From an uncultured bacterium (GTDB lineage Bacteria > Verrucomicrobiota > Kiritimatiellia > RFP12 > UBA1067): 45,176 nucleotides of DNA. How positions within the stretch are numbered: position 1 is the stretch's first letter; every line of letters starts with the position of its first letter. Below, one piece after another: positions 34,357 through 42,646 of this stretch. The notes beneath the pieces were generated by a model. It made no database searches, was not told where the DNA came from, and saw only the letters and a list, made by a program, of their open reading frames with translations. The position numbers and the translations under genes are program-made. The stretch is taken from NCBI GenBank assembly GCA_902799385.1, contig CADCAK010000015.1, forward strand, positions 1-45,176. Reading direction: 5' to 3'.

Positions 34357-35112
34357 ATGACTGAAATCATCGGCGCATACGGCGGCTATCGCAAAACGCT
34401 TTCGTTTGGGTTTGCGTGTCTTATCTACCACGCGACGGAAGTGTTTTGCGAGCGCAACTATTCCTACAAGAACGATGCACTTGGCAAAACAGTCGGGCAG
34501 ATGATCGGCGCGGCACGTTCGGCACGGCAGAATATCGTTGAGGGCTCTTCCAGAGCAGGGACGAGCAAGGAAACAGAGCTTCGGCTCTACGATGTTGCGA
34601 AAGGTTCGCTTGAAGAATTGGCGGGCGACTATGAAGCGTTCCTGATTGGCCGCGGCGAACTCCCGTGGGCGGCAAGCGACCCTCGCGTCTCGCGACTGTC
34701 GTCTCTCGTCCTTGACCGCTACACCGGCCCGCTGGATCGCCACGACTACGGCGAATACATTCTGGCTATGCGTAAGCGTTTCTCGGAGTTTCTCGAGTCG
34801 GCCGACCCGATTGTTGCGGCGAACTCAATATTAATCGCTATTGATCAGGCGTGCAAGCTGCTTCATCGGCAGATGGAAAGCATTGCCGACACGTTTCGCA
34901 AAGAGGGTGGCTTCACCGAGCGCTTGAGCAAGGCACGGCTGGAAACGCGAGACGCGCAAGTGGCAGCTGCAGGTGCGCCAAAGTGCCCCAAGTGTGGCAA
35001 GCTGATGAGAAAGGTTGTCGCCCGCAAGGGCCGCAACGCAGGCAACCCTTTCTGGGCCTGCACCGGCTACCCTGACTGCAACGGCACGCGTAACTTCACG
35101 GCTAAGGGATGA
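34357..35112 (+). CDS. Four-helix bundle protein with C-terminal topoisomerase-type zinc finger
   Basis: The N-terminal half resembles the S23/intervening-sequence four-helix bundle family (AARSARQNIVEGSSRAGTSK and GSLEELAGDYEAFLI); a second helical region follows to about residue 200. The C-terminal 42 residues are a C4 zinc finger like those of topoisomerase I tails: Cys 210, 213, 235 and 241 (CPKCGKLM, FWACTGYPDCNG). This architecture is known as the four-helix-bundle suffix family; function unknown, nucleic-acid binding likely. It lies between hsdM and hsdS, flanked by two copies of the GAGACG element, so it may be a separable cassette. Confidence 0.82.
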   Translation: MTEIIGAYGGYRKTLSFGFACLIYHATEVFCERNYSYKNDALGKTVGQMIGAARSARQNIVEGSSRAGTSKETELRLYDVAKGSLEELAGDYEAFLIGRGELPWAASDPRVSRLSSLVLDRYTGPLDRHDYGEYILAMRKRFSEFLESADPIVAANSILIAIDQACKLLHRQMESIADTFRKEGGFTERLSKARLETRDAQVAAAGAPKCPKCGKLMRKVVARKGRNAGNPFWACTGYPDCNGTRNFTAKG

Positions 35113-35115
35113 GGA

Positions 35116-36393
35116 ATGGGCATGAGACGCGAGACATCAGACGCGAGAAAGAAGGACGCGAGACGCGAGACGATAGACACGTCTCATGTCTCACGTCTCA
35201 CGCCTAGTCGCGTCTCGGGTCTAACGTCTCGCGCCCCGTGGCCGAAGGTGAAGTTGGGGGCGATTGGTAAGGTCGTAACAGGTATGACGCCGCCGACAAA
35301 GCATCAGGCCTACTATGGAGATGATTATTTATTTGTAACTCCTTCGGATCTTGATTTTGATTCGTATTTCATTTCCAAAACTGAGAGGTGTATATCAAAA
35401 CAAGGGTACGAGAAGTATTACAACCGCTTTATCCCCGCAATGTCGACGATGTACACTTGCATTGGATCGACAATCGGTAAAATAGGGCTAAGTCGTGAGA
35501 CAGTTTTAACAAATCAACAAATTAATTCGATCGTCCCAAATGAAGTACATGACGCAAGGTTTGTCTATTATTTGATGCGGTCTCTAACAAACGAGATACG
35601 TGCGCTCAATGCAGGTTGTGCAGTGCCGATAATTAATAAAGGTGATTTTGAAAATATAGATGTTCCCCTGCCCCCTCTTCCCGTTCAGCAGCGGATTGCC
35701 GACATTCTTTCCGCGTATGACGACTTGATCGAGAACAACCGCCGCCGCATCGCCATCCTTGAAGAAACCGCCCGCCTCGCCTACCGCAAATGGTTTGGTG
35801 GAGAAGTGGGGTGTAACGATACAGTGGGGAAAGTTTCTGATTTTTTTGACATTTCAATAGGGCGAACGCCACCGCGCAAGTCGGAAGAATGCTTTTCGCA
35901 TGATTTGTCAGATGTTAAATGGCTTTCGATAAAAGATATGAAGGCTGGTCGAGTATTTGCGTTTGATTCCAGCGAAAGATTGACTGGACTCGGCGTCGAG
36001 AAAACGAAGATACACATTAGTCCGCCAGGAACTATTTTCCTCAGTTTCAAGTTGACCGTTGGCGTGGTAGTTATCGCAGGCGATTATATGGCAACTAATG
36101 AGGCTATCGCTCATTTTGAAACGAATGATAGGGCTTTGCGAGACTATACATATTTTTATTTGTCGCTATTTCAATATGACAAACTTGGCTCAACCTCGGC
36201 AATAGCTAAAGCGATTAATTCTGATATCGTCCGCAAGATGGATTTTGTTCTTCCTGATAGAGCGTCCCTCGATCGCTATGAAAAGGAAGTTGCACCAATG
36301 TTTGACCAGATTGAGAATCTAACTAGGCAATCCGCCGCCCTCGCCGCCGCCCGTGATATGTTGCTGCCGAGGTTGATGAAAGGTGACTTTTAA
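35116..36393 (+). CDS. hsdS: Type I restriction-modification system specificity subunit
   Basis: It recognises the bipartite DNA target for methylation and cleavage. Two target-recognition domains: the first about 45-183, then the conserved spacer helix LPVQQRIADILSAYDDLIEN (near 187-206), the second about 235-395, then the second conserved helix ending MLLPRLMKGDF. 425 residues. Both recognition domains are visibly AT-rich, the second most so, as expected for exchanged modules. The first 42 residues come from the GAGACG repeat; the true conserved start is at WPKVKLGAIGKV, so the repeat supplies the start codon (ATG 35116 or 35122), unless a GTG or TTG near 35250 is used. Confidence 0.93.
   Translation: MGMRRETSDARKKDARRETIDTSHVSRLTPSRVSGLTSRAPWPKVKLGAIGKVVTGMTPPTKHQAYYGDDYLFVTPSDLDFDSYFISKTERCISKQGYEKYYNRFIPAMSTMYTCIGSTIGKIGLSRETVLTNQQINSIVPNEVHDARFVYYLMRSLTNEIRALNAGCAVPIINKGDFENIDVPLPPLPVQQRIADILSAYDDLIENNRRRIAILEETARLAYRKWFGGEVGCNDTVGKVSDFFDISIGRTPPRKSEECFSHDLSDVKWLSIKDMKAGRVFAFDSSERLTGLGVEKTKIHISPPGTIFLSFKLTVGVVVIAGDYMATNEAIAHFETNDRALRDYTYFYLSLFQYDKLGSTSAIAKAINSDIVRKMDFVLPDRASLDRYEKEVAPMFDQIENLTRQSAALAAARDMLLPRLMKGDF
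35124..35238. repeat. GAGACGN 7-mer inverted-repeat element, copy 2
   Basis: Left half with GAGACGC, GAGACAT, CAGACGC, right half with CGTCTC and TCTCACG words, same design as 34201-34316. Unlike copy 1 it lies inside an open frame, forming the first 40 or so codons of hsdS as called. Confidence 0.85.
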
Positions 36394-36419
36394 AAACAAA
36401 GGAAGAAGGAAAAATAGTT

Positions 36420-37802
36420 ATGGATATTACGATAGGATATCTTGATGAAGAACGCGTCAAACTCTGGAATGAGTTAAATGCTGTCAAAAAAGCTTTGGAA
36501 GAGGCAATTGCGAAATTGTCTCAAACTGACAAGGCTACAATTTCGACGTTGCAGACGCAGATGCAGGCGTTAGATGCAAAAATCACTGCGGTCAAGAAAG
36601 TGGCAGACCAGAAGACTCCTGAAGATGTGCAAACGGCGAGTCGTGCCGCACAAGAAATTGTTAAGATAAAGACAGAAGTGCAGGCCCTTCAAAAGGACAC
36701 AGAAGAGCATAAGGCGCGACTGAATGCGGCAAAAAGCGCCTTAAAGCGGATACAAGGTATAGCCGATAATAGTGATGTGTCTAATAAGGAAATCGAGGGA
36801 AGCCGGGCTAAGATTGCCGAAGCAACAAAATCAATTGATGCATATCTCGCACAACTGAATGAGAGGAAGGCTTCAATAGATGAAATGTTGAATAAGGTTG
36901 CTACGGCTACGGCATCTATTACAGATAAATCACAAGAGGTTGCAAACTTAAAGGCGCAGGTTGGTAATGCTACATCGGAAATATCAGCTGCGCGTCAGAA
37001 GATACAAGAATTGCAAGCTGAGTTTGATGGATTGAAAGAAAAACAAGATGCCGTGTTTAATGAGTCAAAGGCAACGTTTGGTAATCTGAGTACAGATAAT
37101 AAAAGTAGGTTTGATAAGCTTTATGTAGACAGCGAAAAACGGATTAAAGAGTTAGAAAATTATATTAGAACATTATTGCCAGGGGCAACGTCCCTGTCGT
37201 TATCGTCAGCTTTTGAGAATCGTAAGAAGGCTGTTGAGCGGAATAAGTGGTGGTGGGCTACATTGCTTGTCGTAGCTGCTGGTTTAATTGTCTGGTTTGG
37301 CTGGTGGTCTCTGACCAAGATGGTGGTGAACCAACCATTGTCTGCCATTCCAATTCGAATCGTGATAATTGCCGGACTTGTTATAATTGAGGAGTTTGCT
37401 CGCCGAAATTATAATGTAAGTTCTAGACTGGCAGAAGCCTATGCATACAAAGAGGCAATCGCGCAATCGTATGTTGGCTTCAAGAAAGAACTTGCTGATA
37501 TAGATTTGCCTCCACGTCCAGAAGGCGAAACTGTGAAGTCGATAGCAGTATTGGCCGAGACATTTTTACAGAAAATTGGTGATGAGCCAGGGAAAAAGGT
37601 TTTTGATAAAGAGCGACCTGCTCTTGGCGTAGTACAAGCGATTTCCAAGATAAGCGGTCAAGATGAGTCTGCTGCCGATAAGGCACAAATCGTTGCAACG
37701 GCGACAACCTTTTTGTCAAAGGTTTCATGGCCTATTGTTGCGGTGGTGGCGGTTTTGGCTATTACGGGATGCATAATTACATGGCTTGCCCTACGAGGAT
37801 AA
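36420..37802 (+). CDS. Coiled-coil membrane protein in the restriction island, unknown
   Basis: No family recognised. Residues about 10-250 are almost continuous coiled coil (heptads rich in Ala, Lys, Glu, Gln). Then come TM helix 1 (277-297, rich in Trp), TM helix 2 (308-325), a soluble part with ARRNYNVSSRLAEAYAYKEA and a Pro/Glu-rich loop, and TM helix 3 at the very end (436-457). A long rod anchored in the inner membrane is implied. Base composition is clearly more AT-rich than the housekeeping genes and continues that of the hsdS second recognition domain. It starts 26 bases after hsdS (AAGGAAGAAGG upstream), so it is part of the restriction operon. Confidence 0.8.
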   Translation: MDITIGYLDEERVKLWNELNAVKKALEEAIAKLSQTDKATISTLQTQMQALDAKITAVKKVADQKTPEDVQTASRAAQEIVKIKTEVQALQKDTEEHKARLNAAKSALKRIQGIADNSDVSNKEIEGSRAKIAEATKSIDAYLAQLNERKASIDEMLNKVATATASITDKSQEVANLKAQVGNATSEISAARQKIQELQAEFDGLKEKQDAVFNESKATFGNLSTDNKSRFDKLYVDSEKRIKELENYIRTLLPGATSLSLSSAFENRKKAVERNKWWWATLLVVAAGLIVWFGWWSLTKMVVNQPLSAIPIRIVIIAGLVIIEEFARRNYNVSSRLAEAYAYKEAIAQSYVGFKKELADIDLPPRPEGETVKSIAVLAETFLQKIGDEPGKKVFDKERPALGVVQAISKISGQDESAADKAQIVATATTFLSKVSWPIVAVVAVLAITGCIITWLALRG

Positions 37803-37813
37803 AACTTGGAAAT

Positions 37814-37822
37814 TGATATAAT
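37814..37822 (+). promoter_or_regulatory. Extended -10 promoter TGATATAAT
   Basis: TATAAT at 37817-37822, ten bases before ATG 37832. The start point would be about 37829, leaving almost no leader. No ribosome-binding site is visible. Confidence 0.65.
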
Positions 37823-37831
37823 GTGTGCCCC

Positions 37832-39397
37832 ATGACCTACCGAATCTTCATATCAAGCGTGCAGCGCGAGTTTGCGAAAGAGCGCAAGGCGCTTGCAGAA
37901 TACATTCGTAAGGATGCCATTCTTGGACGATTCTTCGACGTGTTCCTCTTCGAGGAAGTGCCAGCACAGGAGCGCACGGCCGACGATGTCTATCTTGGCG
38001 AGGTGGATTCATGCGACATTTACCTCGGCATACTCGGTCGCACTTACGGCAACACTGATTCAGTCGGCGTATCAGCGACGGAGCGGGAATACAATCGTGC
38101 GTTTAAGCGTCACAAGCCGCGCATCTGTTTCGTGATGAAGTCCGACAAGCCCGCCGAGGTACAGCAAGCCGCGTTTATTGCACGTGTCAATAAGGATGTC
38201 GTGCGCAAGAGCTTTAATGACTATGACGAGTTGCGTACTAGTGTGTATGCGGCTCTTGGCAAATATCTGTCTGACAAGGGACTGATCAGCGTGCTGCCAT
38301 TCGATGCATCTTGTTCGGCAGGTGTCACGATGAAGGATTTGGCCGTTACCAAGATGCGCAACTTCATACGAACGGCACGGGAGAAGCGGCAGTTCCCGTT
38401 GCCGGTGAATTCGTCGCCGGAGAAATTGTTGACAGCACTGGAACTTATCGATGACGAAGGTCGGATACTCAATCCCGCCGCGTTGCTCTTCGCCAAGCGG
38501 CCGCAAAGATTTTTCGTAACGTCGGAAGTGAAGTGTGCACAGTTCTACGCCGACCGCGTTTCAAAGCCGATGGCAGATTACCAGATATACATGGGGGATG
38601 TCTTCGAGTTGGTGGATCAGGCAACGCGATTTGTGATGACTCATGTATCCAATTGGGTCGGAACGCGCGAGACCGGCGATACGGCGGAGGTGCCGACGAA
38701 ATTCGAGTTGCCGTATGACGCCGTGAAGGAGGCCATTGTCAACGCCATCGTCCATCGCGACTATACCAGTCTTGCGAGCGTCCAGGTCATGCTTTTCAAA
38801 GATCGGCTGGAGGTGTGGAGCCCGGGTGGTTTGCCGCGTGGCATGACGATCAAGAAGTTGTCCACTACGCACAAATCAATGCCGGTGAATCCATTTCTGG
38901 CGCGGGCGATGTATCTGAAGGGCTATATCGAAAAGGCTGGAACTGGCACGGAGGACATGATTGCCAAGTGCGCCGACTGGGGTATTCCTGCGCCGGAATG
39001 GATTGAAGATGACGATGATTTCCGCGTCGTTCTGCGGAGGCCTAATGGCGTGAATACGGGGCTGTCTGGTAGTGGTGGCAGAGTACCTGAGACTACCCAA
39101 CAGACTACCCAAGAAACTACCCAACAGACTACCCAACAGACTACCCAAGAAACTACCCAGCAAATTTCAAATAGAAGGCTTTTGCAACTTGTTCCTCCTG
39201 GGAACATGCGTAACATTGTTTCGCTTGTGATGAAGAATCCGCATATCAATATCGATGGGATGGCGGAAGTGTTGGGGTTGACCTCGAATGGAATAAAGTA
39301 TCATATAAAACGGCTTAGAACGTTCATTAAGTTCAAACATGTTGGGGCCTTGCAAGCAGGCCATTGGGAGATCGGTCTGAAGGAGGCGACCTCATGA
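37832..39397 (+). CDS. DUF4062 - GHKL ATPase - winged-helix protein
   Basis: Residues 1-95 match DUF4062 (YRIFISSVQREFAKERKAL, DDVYLGEVDSCDIYLGILG), a domain with a TIR-like fold found in defence proteins. Residues 160-410 match the AlbA_2-linked GHKL ATPase family (HATPase_c_4): N box VKEAIVNAIVHRDY at about 298-311, then EVWSPGGLPRG and KAGTGTEDM. Six 12-bp repeats encode a T-T-Q linker (421-444). The last 65 residues look like a winged helix (MAEVLGLTSNGIKYHIKRLR). In most relatives the first domain is AlbA_2, so the DUF4062 fusion is notable. 521 residues from ATG 37832; GTG 37823 is possible. It overlaps hsdR. Confidence 0.85.
   Translation: MTYRIFISSVQREFAKERKALAEYIRKDAILGRFFDVFLFEEVPAQERTADDVYLGEVDSCDIYLGILGRTYGNTDSVGVSATEREYNRAFKRHKPRICFVMKSDKPAEVQQAAFIARVNKDVVRKSFNDYDELRTSVYAALGKYLSDKGLISVLPFDASCSAGVTMKDLAVTKMRNFIRTAREKRQFPLPVNSSPEKLLTALELIDDEGRILNPAALLFAKRPQRFFVTSEVKCAQFYADRVSKPMADYQIYMGDVFELVDQATRFVMTHVSNWVGTRETGDTAEVPTKFELPYDAVKEAIVNAIVHRDYTSLASVQVMLFKDRLEVWSPGGLPRGMTIKKLSTTHKSMPVNPFLARAMYLKGYIEKAGTGTEDMIAKCADWGIPAPEWIEDDDDFRVVLRRPNGVNTGLSGSGGRVPETTQQTTQETTQQTTQQTTQETTQQISNRRLLQLVPPGNMRNIVSLVMKNPHINIDGMAEVLGLTSNGIKYHIKRLRTFIKFKHVGALQAGHWEIGLKEATS
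39092..39163 (+). repeat. Six 12-bp tandem repeats coding TTQQ/TTQE
   Basis: Units ACTACCCAACAG (three), ACTACCCAAGAA (two) and a last ACTACCCAGCAA. The unit is a multiple of three, so copy number changes would lengthen or shorten the linker without a frameshift. Confidence 0.95.
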
Positions 39398-42300
39398 GCA
39401 TCTATACCGAAGACAATCTGGTGCAGAAGACGACTGCGGAGTATCTGGTCAATTCGCTTGGCTGGAACGAGAGCGTCTATGCCATGCAGGAAGTCTTCGG
39501 AGCGGCGGGGACGCTGGGGCGCGTTGACGAGGGCGAGGTGCTGCTGGTGCGTTATTTGCGTCCCGCACTTGAAAAGCTCAATCCTGACCTGCCCGCCGAG
39601 GCCTACGATGAGGGTGCCCGCATTCTTGCCGCGACAGATGTCGCCGCGAGCCTCGATTCCCTCAACCGTGAGAAATATAAGCTTTTGCTTGATGGCATTC
39701 CCGTCCGCTATACGGCGGCGGATGGTTCAAAGAAGAAAGTCCACCTGCGTGTCTTTGACTTCGATACGCCAACGAACAACCACTTCCTCTGCGTACGCGA
39801 ACTGTGGTTGCGCGGTTCGCTCGGTCGTCGCCGCCGTGCGGATGTCGTCGGGTTCGTGAACGGCGTACCGCTCGTCTTCATGGAGCTGAAGAACGTCACG
39901 AAGGACATCTCCATTGCCTACCGCGACAACTTCTGCGATTACCGCAAGGTCGTGCCGCAGATATTCCACTTCAACGCGTTCGTGATTCTCGCAAACGGCA
40001 TCGATGCGAAGATCGGTACGCACTCCGCCAAGTTCAAGTTCTTCCACGCCTGGAAGCGTCTTTCCGAGGACGAACCAGGTGCGGTGGACATGGAGACGTT
40101 GTTGAAGGGGACATGCTCCAAGGCGAATCTGCTCGACCTCTTCGAGAATTTCATCGTCTATGACGAGTCGGCGGGAGCCGTGGCGAAGATCCTCGCCCGC
40201 AACCACCAGTTCCTCGGCGTGAACCGCGCGGTGGAGGCGGTGCGCAACCGCAAGGGCACGGGCGGCAAGCTGGGCGTGTTCTGGCACACGCAGGGTTCGG
40301 GCAAGAGCTATTCGATGGTCTATTTCACGCGCAAGGTGCACCGCAAGCTCGGCGGGAACTACACGTTCCTGATCCTGACCGATCGCGATGAGCTGGATAC
40401 TCAGATCTACAAGACGTTCGCGGGATGCGGGGTTGTTGACAACGACAAGGACGAGTGCCGCGCTGCGAGTGGGGCGCATCTGAAAGCGCTCTTGGGTCAG
40501 CACAAGAGCCACGTATTCTCGCTCATTCAGAAATTCAACGAAGAGGTGCGCCCCGGAGAGGCGTACACCACGCGCGACGACGTGATCGTCATCTCCGACG
40601 AGGCGCACCGGACGCAATACGGGCTTCTGGCGCTCAACATGCGCAACGCCTTGCCGAACGCGGGGTATATCGGGTTTACGGGAACGCCGCTCTTCAAGGG
40701 GGATGAGCTGACGAAGCAGGTGTTCGGGGACTACGTGTCCAGATACGATTTCCAGCGGGCGGTGGACGACGGGGCGACGGTGCCGCTCTACTATGACGCG
40801 CGCGGGGAGAAGTTGAACGTCGCCACGCAGGACATCAACGAGAAGATAGCCGAGAAGCTGGCGGCGTACGAGGCGGAGAACGTAGATGTCGCCGAGAAGC
40901 TGGAGTCCGAACTGAAGCGCGACTACCACGTCATTACAGCGGAAAAACGTCTCGACCAGATTGCGCGCGATTTCGTGCGGCACTATTCCGCGTCGTGGGA
41001 GAACGGCAAGGCGATGTTCGTGTGCATCGACAAGATCACATGCGTGAAGATGTACGACCTCATCTCAAAGTATTGGGACGAGGAAACGAGGTCGCTGGAG
41101 GCGAAGCTCTACGCCACGGAGGACGAGCAGGAAGAGCAATTCCTCCGGCGACAGGTGGCGTGGATGAAGGAGACGGTCAAGGCCGTCATTGTCAGCGAAG
41201 AACAGAACGAGGACGAGAAGTTCGCCAAGTGGGGGCTGGACATCCTGCCGCACCGCAGGGTGATGAAGGAGGGGATGAGTCTGCCCGAGTCGTTCAAGTC
41301 AAAGCTGGAGTATGTGGGGCGAGACCGCATGGATGTTGACGAGGCCTTCAAGGCGGAGGAGCATCCCTTCCGCATCGCCATCGTTTGCGCCATGTGGCTG
41401 ACGGGGTTCGACGTGCCGTCCTTGGGTACGCTCTATCTCGACAAGCCGCTCAAGGCGCACACGCTCATGCAGGCCATTGCCCGCGCGAACCGCGTGAACG
41501 AGGGCAAGAACAACGGCCTGATCGTCGATTACTGCGGCATTCTCAAGAACCTGCGTCAGGCATTGGCGACCTTTGCCGGGGGAACGGGCGGGCTAGGCAC
41601 GGAAGGCGGCGAGACTGATCCCGTGAAACCGGAGGGGGAACTATTAGCGGAGTTGTCGGAGGCGATTGGGCTTGTTCGGGAATGGCTGGAGGCGCACGGA
41701 GCGTCTCTGCAGGCCATCATTGACGGAACTGGTTTCGCCAAGAACGCCGCCATCAACGCCGCGAAGGAGGCGGTCAACGAAAACGACGAGACGCGCAAGC
41801 GATTCGAGGTTTTGTGTCGTGCGTGCTTCGCCAAGTTCAAGGCCTGTATCACGTTTGCTGGCGTTAATCGCCATCGCGACGAATACGCGGCGATTCGCGT
41901 TGTCTACATGAGCCTTCTGCAGGGGAAGGCTGATGCAGACATTTCTGATATCATGCGTGAACTGCAGAAGATCGTAGATGAGGCTATTGTTCCGCAGGAA
42001 AACGTTGGCGACGAACGAGCACCATACGACATCAGCCGCATTGACTTTGAGCGGTTGAGACAGGAATTCGCCACGTCCAAGTCGAAACGCACAGCCGTAC
42101 AGTCTATGAAGGCGACGGTCGAGGCGAAACTTGCCGCGCTTCTTGCCCGGAATCCCCTGCGCACCGATTTCCAGCGCAGGTACGAAGAGATCGTCGCCGC
42201 CTACAACAGCGAGAAGGACCGGCAGACAATTGAGCAGACGTTCGAGGCGCTCTTGAAGTTCATCGCCGAGATGTCGGAAGAGGAGGAACGTGCGGTCCGG

Positions 42301-42633
42301 GAAGGGCTCGATGAAGAAACTCTGGCAATCTATGACCTCTTGAAGAAACCAGCGTTGTCAAAGTCTGAGAACAAGAAGGTGAAGGCTGTCGCAAAAGGGC
42401 TTCTCACGACGCTGAAGGCGGAGAAACTTAAGATTGACCACTGGCGCGACAAGGAAAGTACGCGTGACGGCGTTCGGCGGCAGATATATGACTTCCTGTT
42501 TGCCGATGCTACGGGACTTCCAGGTGCTTATTCCGAGTCGGAGATTAACGCCAGGACGGAAGCAGTTTATAGCCATGTATATGAGGTCTACCCTGTAGTG
42601 CCTTCACCATATTACGGACGCAAGAGCGCATAG
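39394..42633 (+). CDS. hsdR: Type I restriction-modification system endonuclease (R subunit)
   Basis: ATP-driven translocase and nuclease that cuts unmodified DNA. The N-terminal PD-(D/E)xK nuclease is at about 148-168 (VVGFVNGVPLVFMELKN). The SF2 motor has Walker A in HTQGSGKSYSM near 298-306, TDRDELDTQIYKTF, DEAH at about 402-405 (ISDEAHRTQYG), GFTGTPLF and later AIARANRVNEGKNNGLIVDY. 1079 residues, normal. ATG 39394 overlaps the preceding stop and has AGGAGG at 39381-39386; the frame is open a little further upstream. Composition returns towards GC-rich. Confidence 0.96.
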   Translation: MSIYTEDNLVQKTTAEYLVNSLGWNESVYAMQEVFGAAGTLGRVDEGEVLLVRYLRPALEKLNPDLPAEAYDEGARILAATDVAASLDSLNREKYKLLLDGIPVRYTAADGSKKKVHLRVFDFDTPTNNHFLCVRELWLRGSLGRRRRADVVGFVNGVPLVFMELKNVTKDISIAYRDNFCDYRKVVPQIFHFNAFVILANGIDAKIGTHSAKFKFFHAWKRLSEDEPGAVDMETLLKGTCSKANLLDLFENFIVYDESAGAVAKILARNHQFLGVNRAVEAVRNRKGTGGKLGVFWHTQGSGKSYSMVYFTRKVHRKLGGNYTFLILTDRDELDTQIYKTFAGCGVVDNDKDECRAASGAHLKALLGQHKSHVFSLIQKFNEEVRPGEAYTTRDDVIVISDEAHRTQYGLLALNMRNALPNAGYIGFTGTPLFKGDELTKQVFGDYVSRYDFQRAVDDGATVPLYYDARGEKLNVATQDINEKIAEKLAAYEAENVDVAEKLESELKRDYHVITAEKRLDQIARDFVRHYSASWENGKAMFVCIDKITCVKMYDLISKYWDEETRSLEAKLYATEDEQEEQFLRRQVAWMKETVKAVIVSEEQNEDEKFAKWGLDILPHRRVMKEGMSLPESFKSKLEYVGRDRMDVDEAFKAEEHPFRIAIVCAMWLTGFDVPSLGTLYLDKPLKAHTLMQAIARANRVNEGKNNGLIVDYCGILKNLRQALATFAGGTGGLGTEGGETDPVKPEGELLAELSEAIGLVREWLEAHGASLQAIIDGTGFAKNAAINAAKEAVNENDETRKRFEVLCRACFAKFKACITFAGVNRHRDEYAAIRVVYMSLLQGKADADISDIMRELQKIVDEAIVPQENVGDERAPYDISRIDFERLRQEFATSKSKRTAVQSMKATVEAKLAALLARNPLRTDFQRRYEEIVAAYNSEKDRQTIEQTFEALLKFIAEMSEEEERAVREGLDEETLAIYDLLKKPALSKSENKKVKAVAKGLLTTLKAEKLKIDHWRDKESTRDGVRRQIYDFLFADATGLPGAYSESEINARTEAVYSHVYEVYPVVPSPYYGRKSA

Positions 42634-42646
42634 AAGAGGAATTTGA

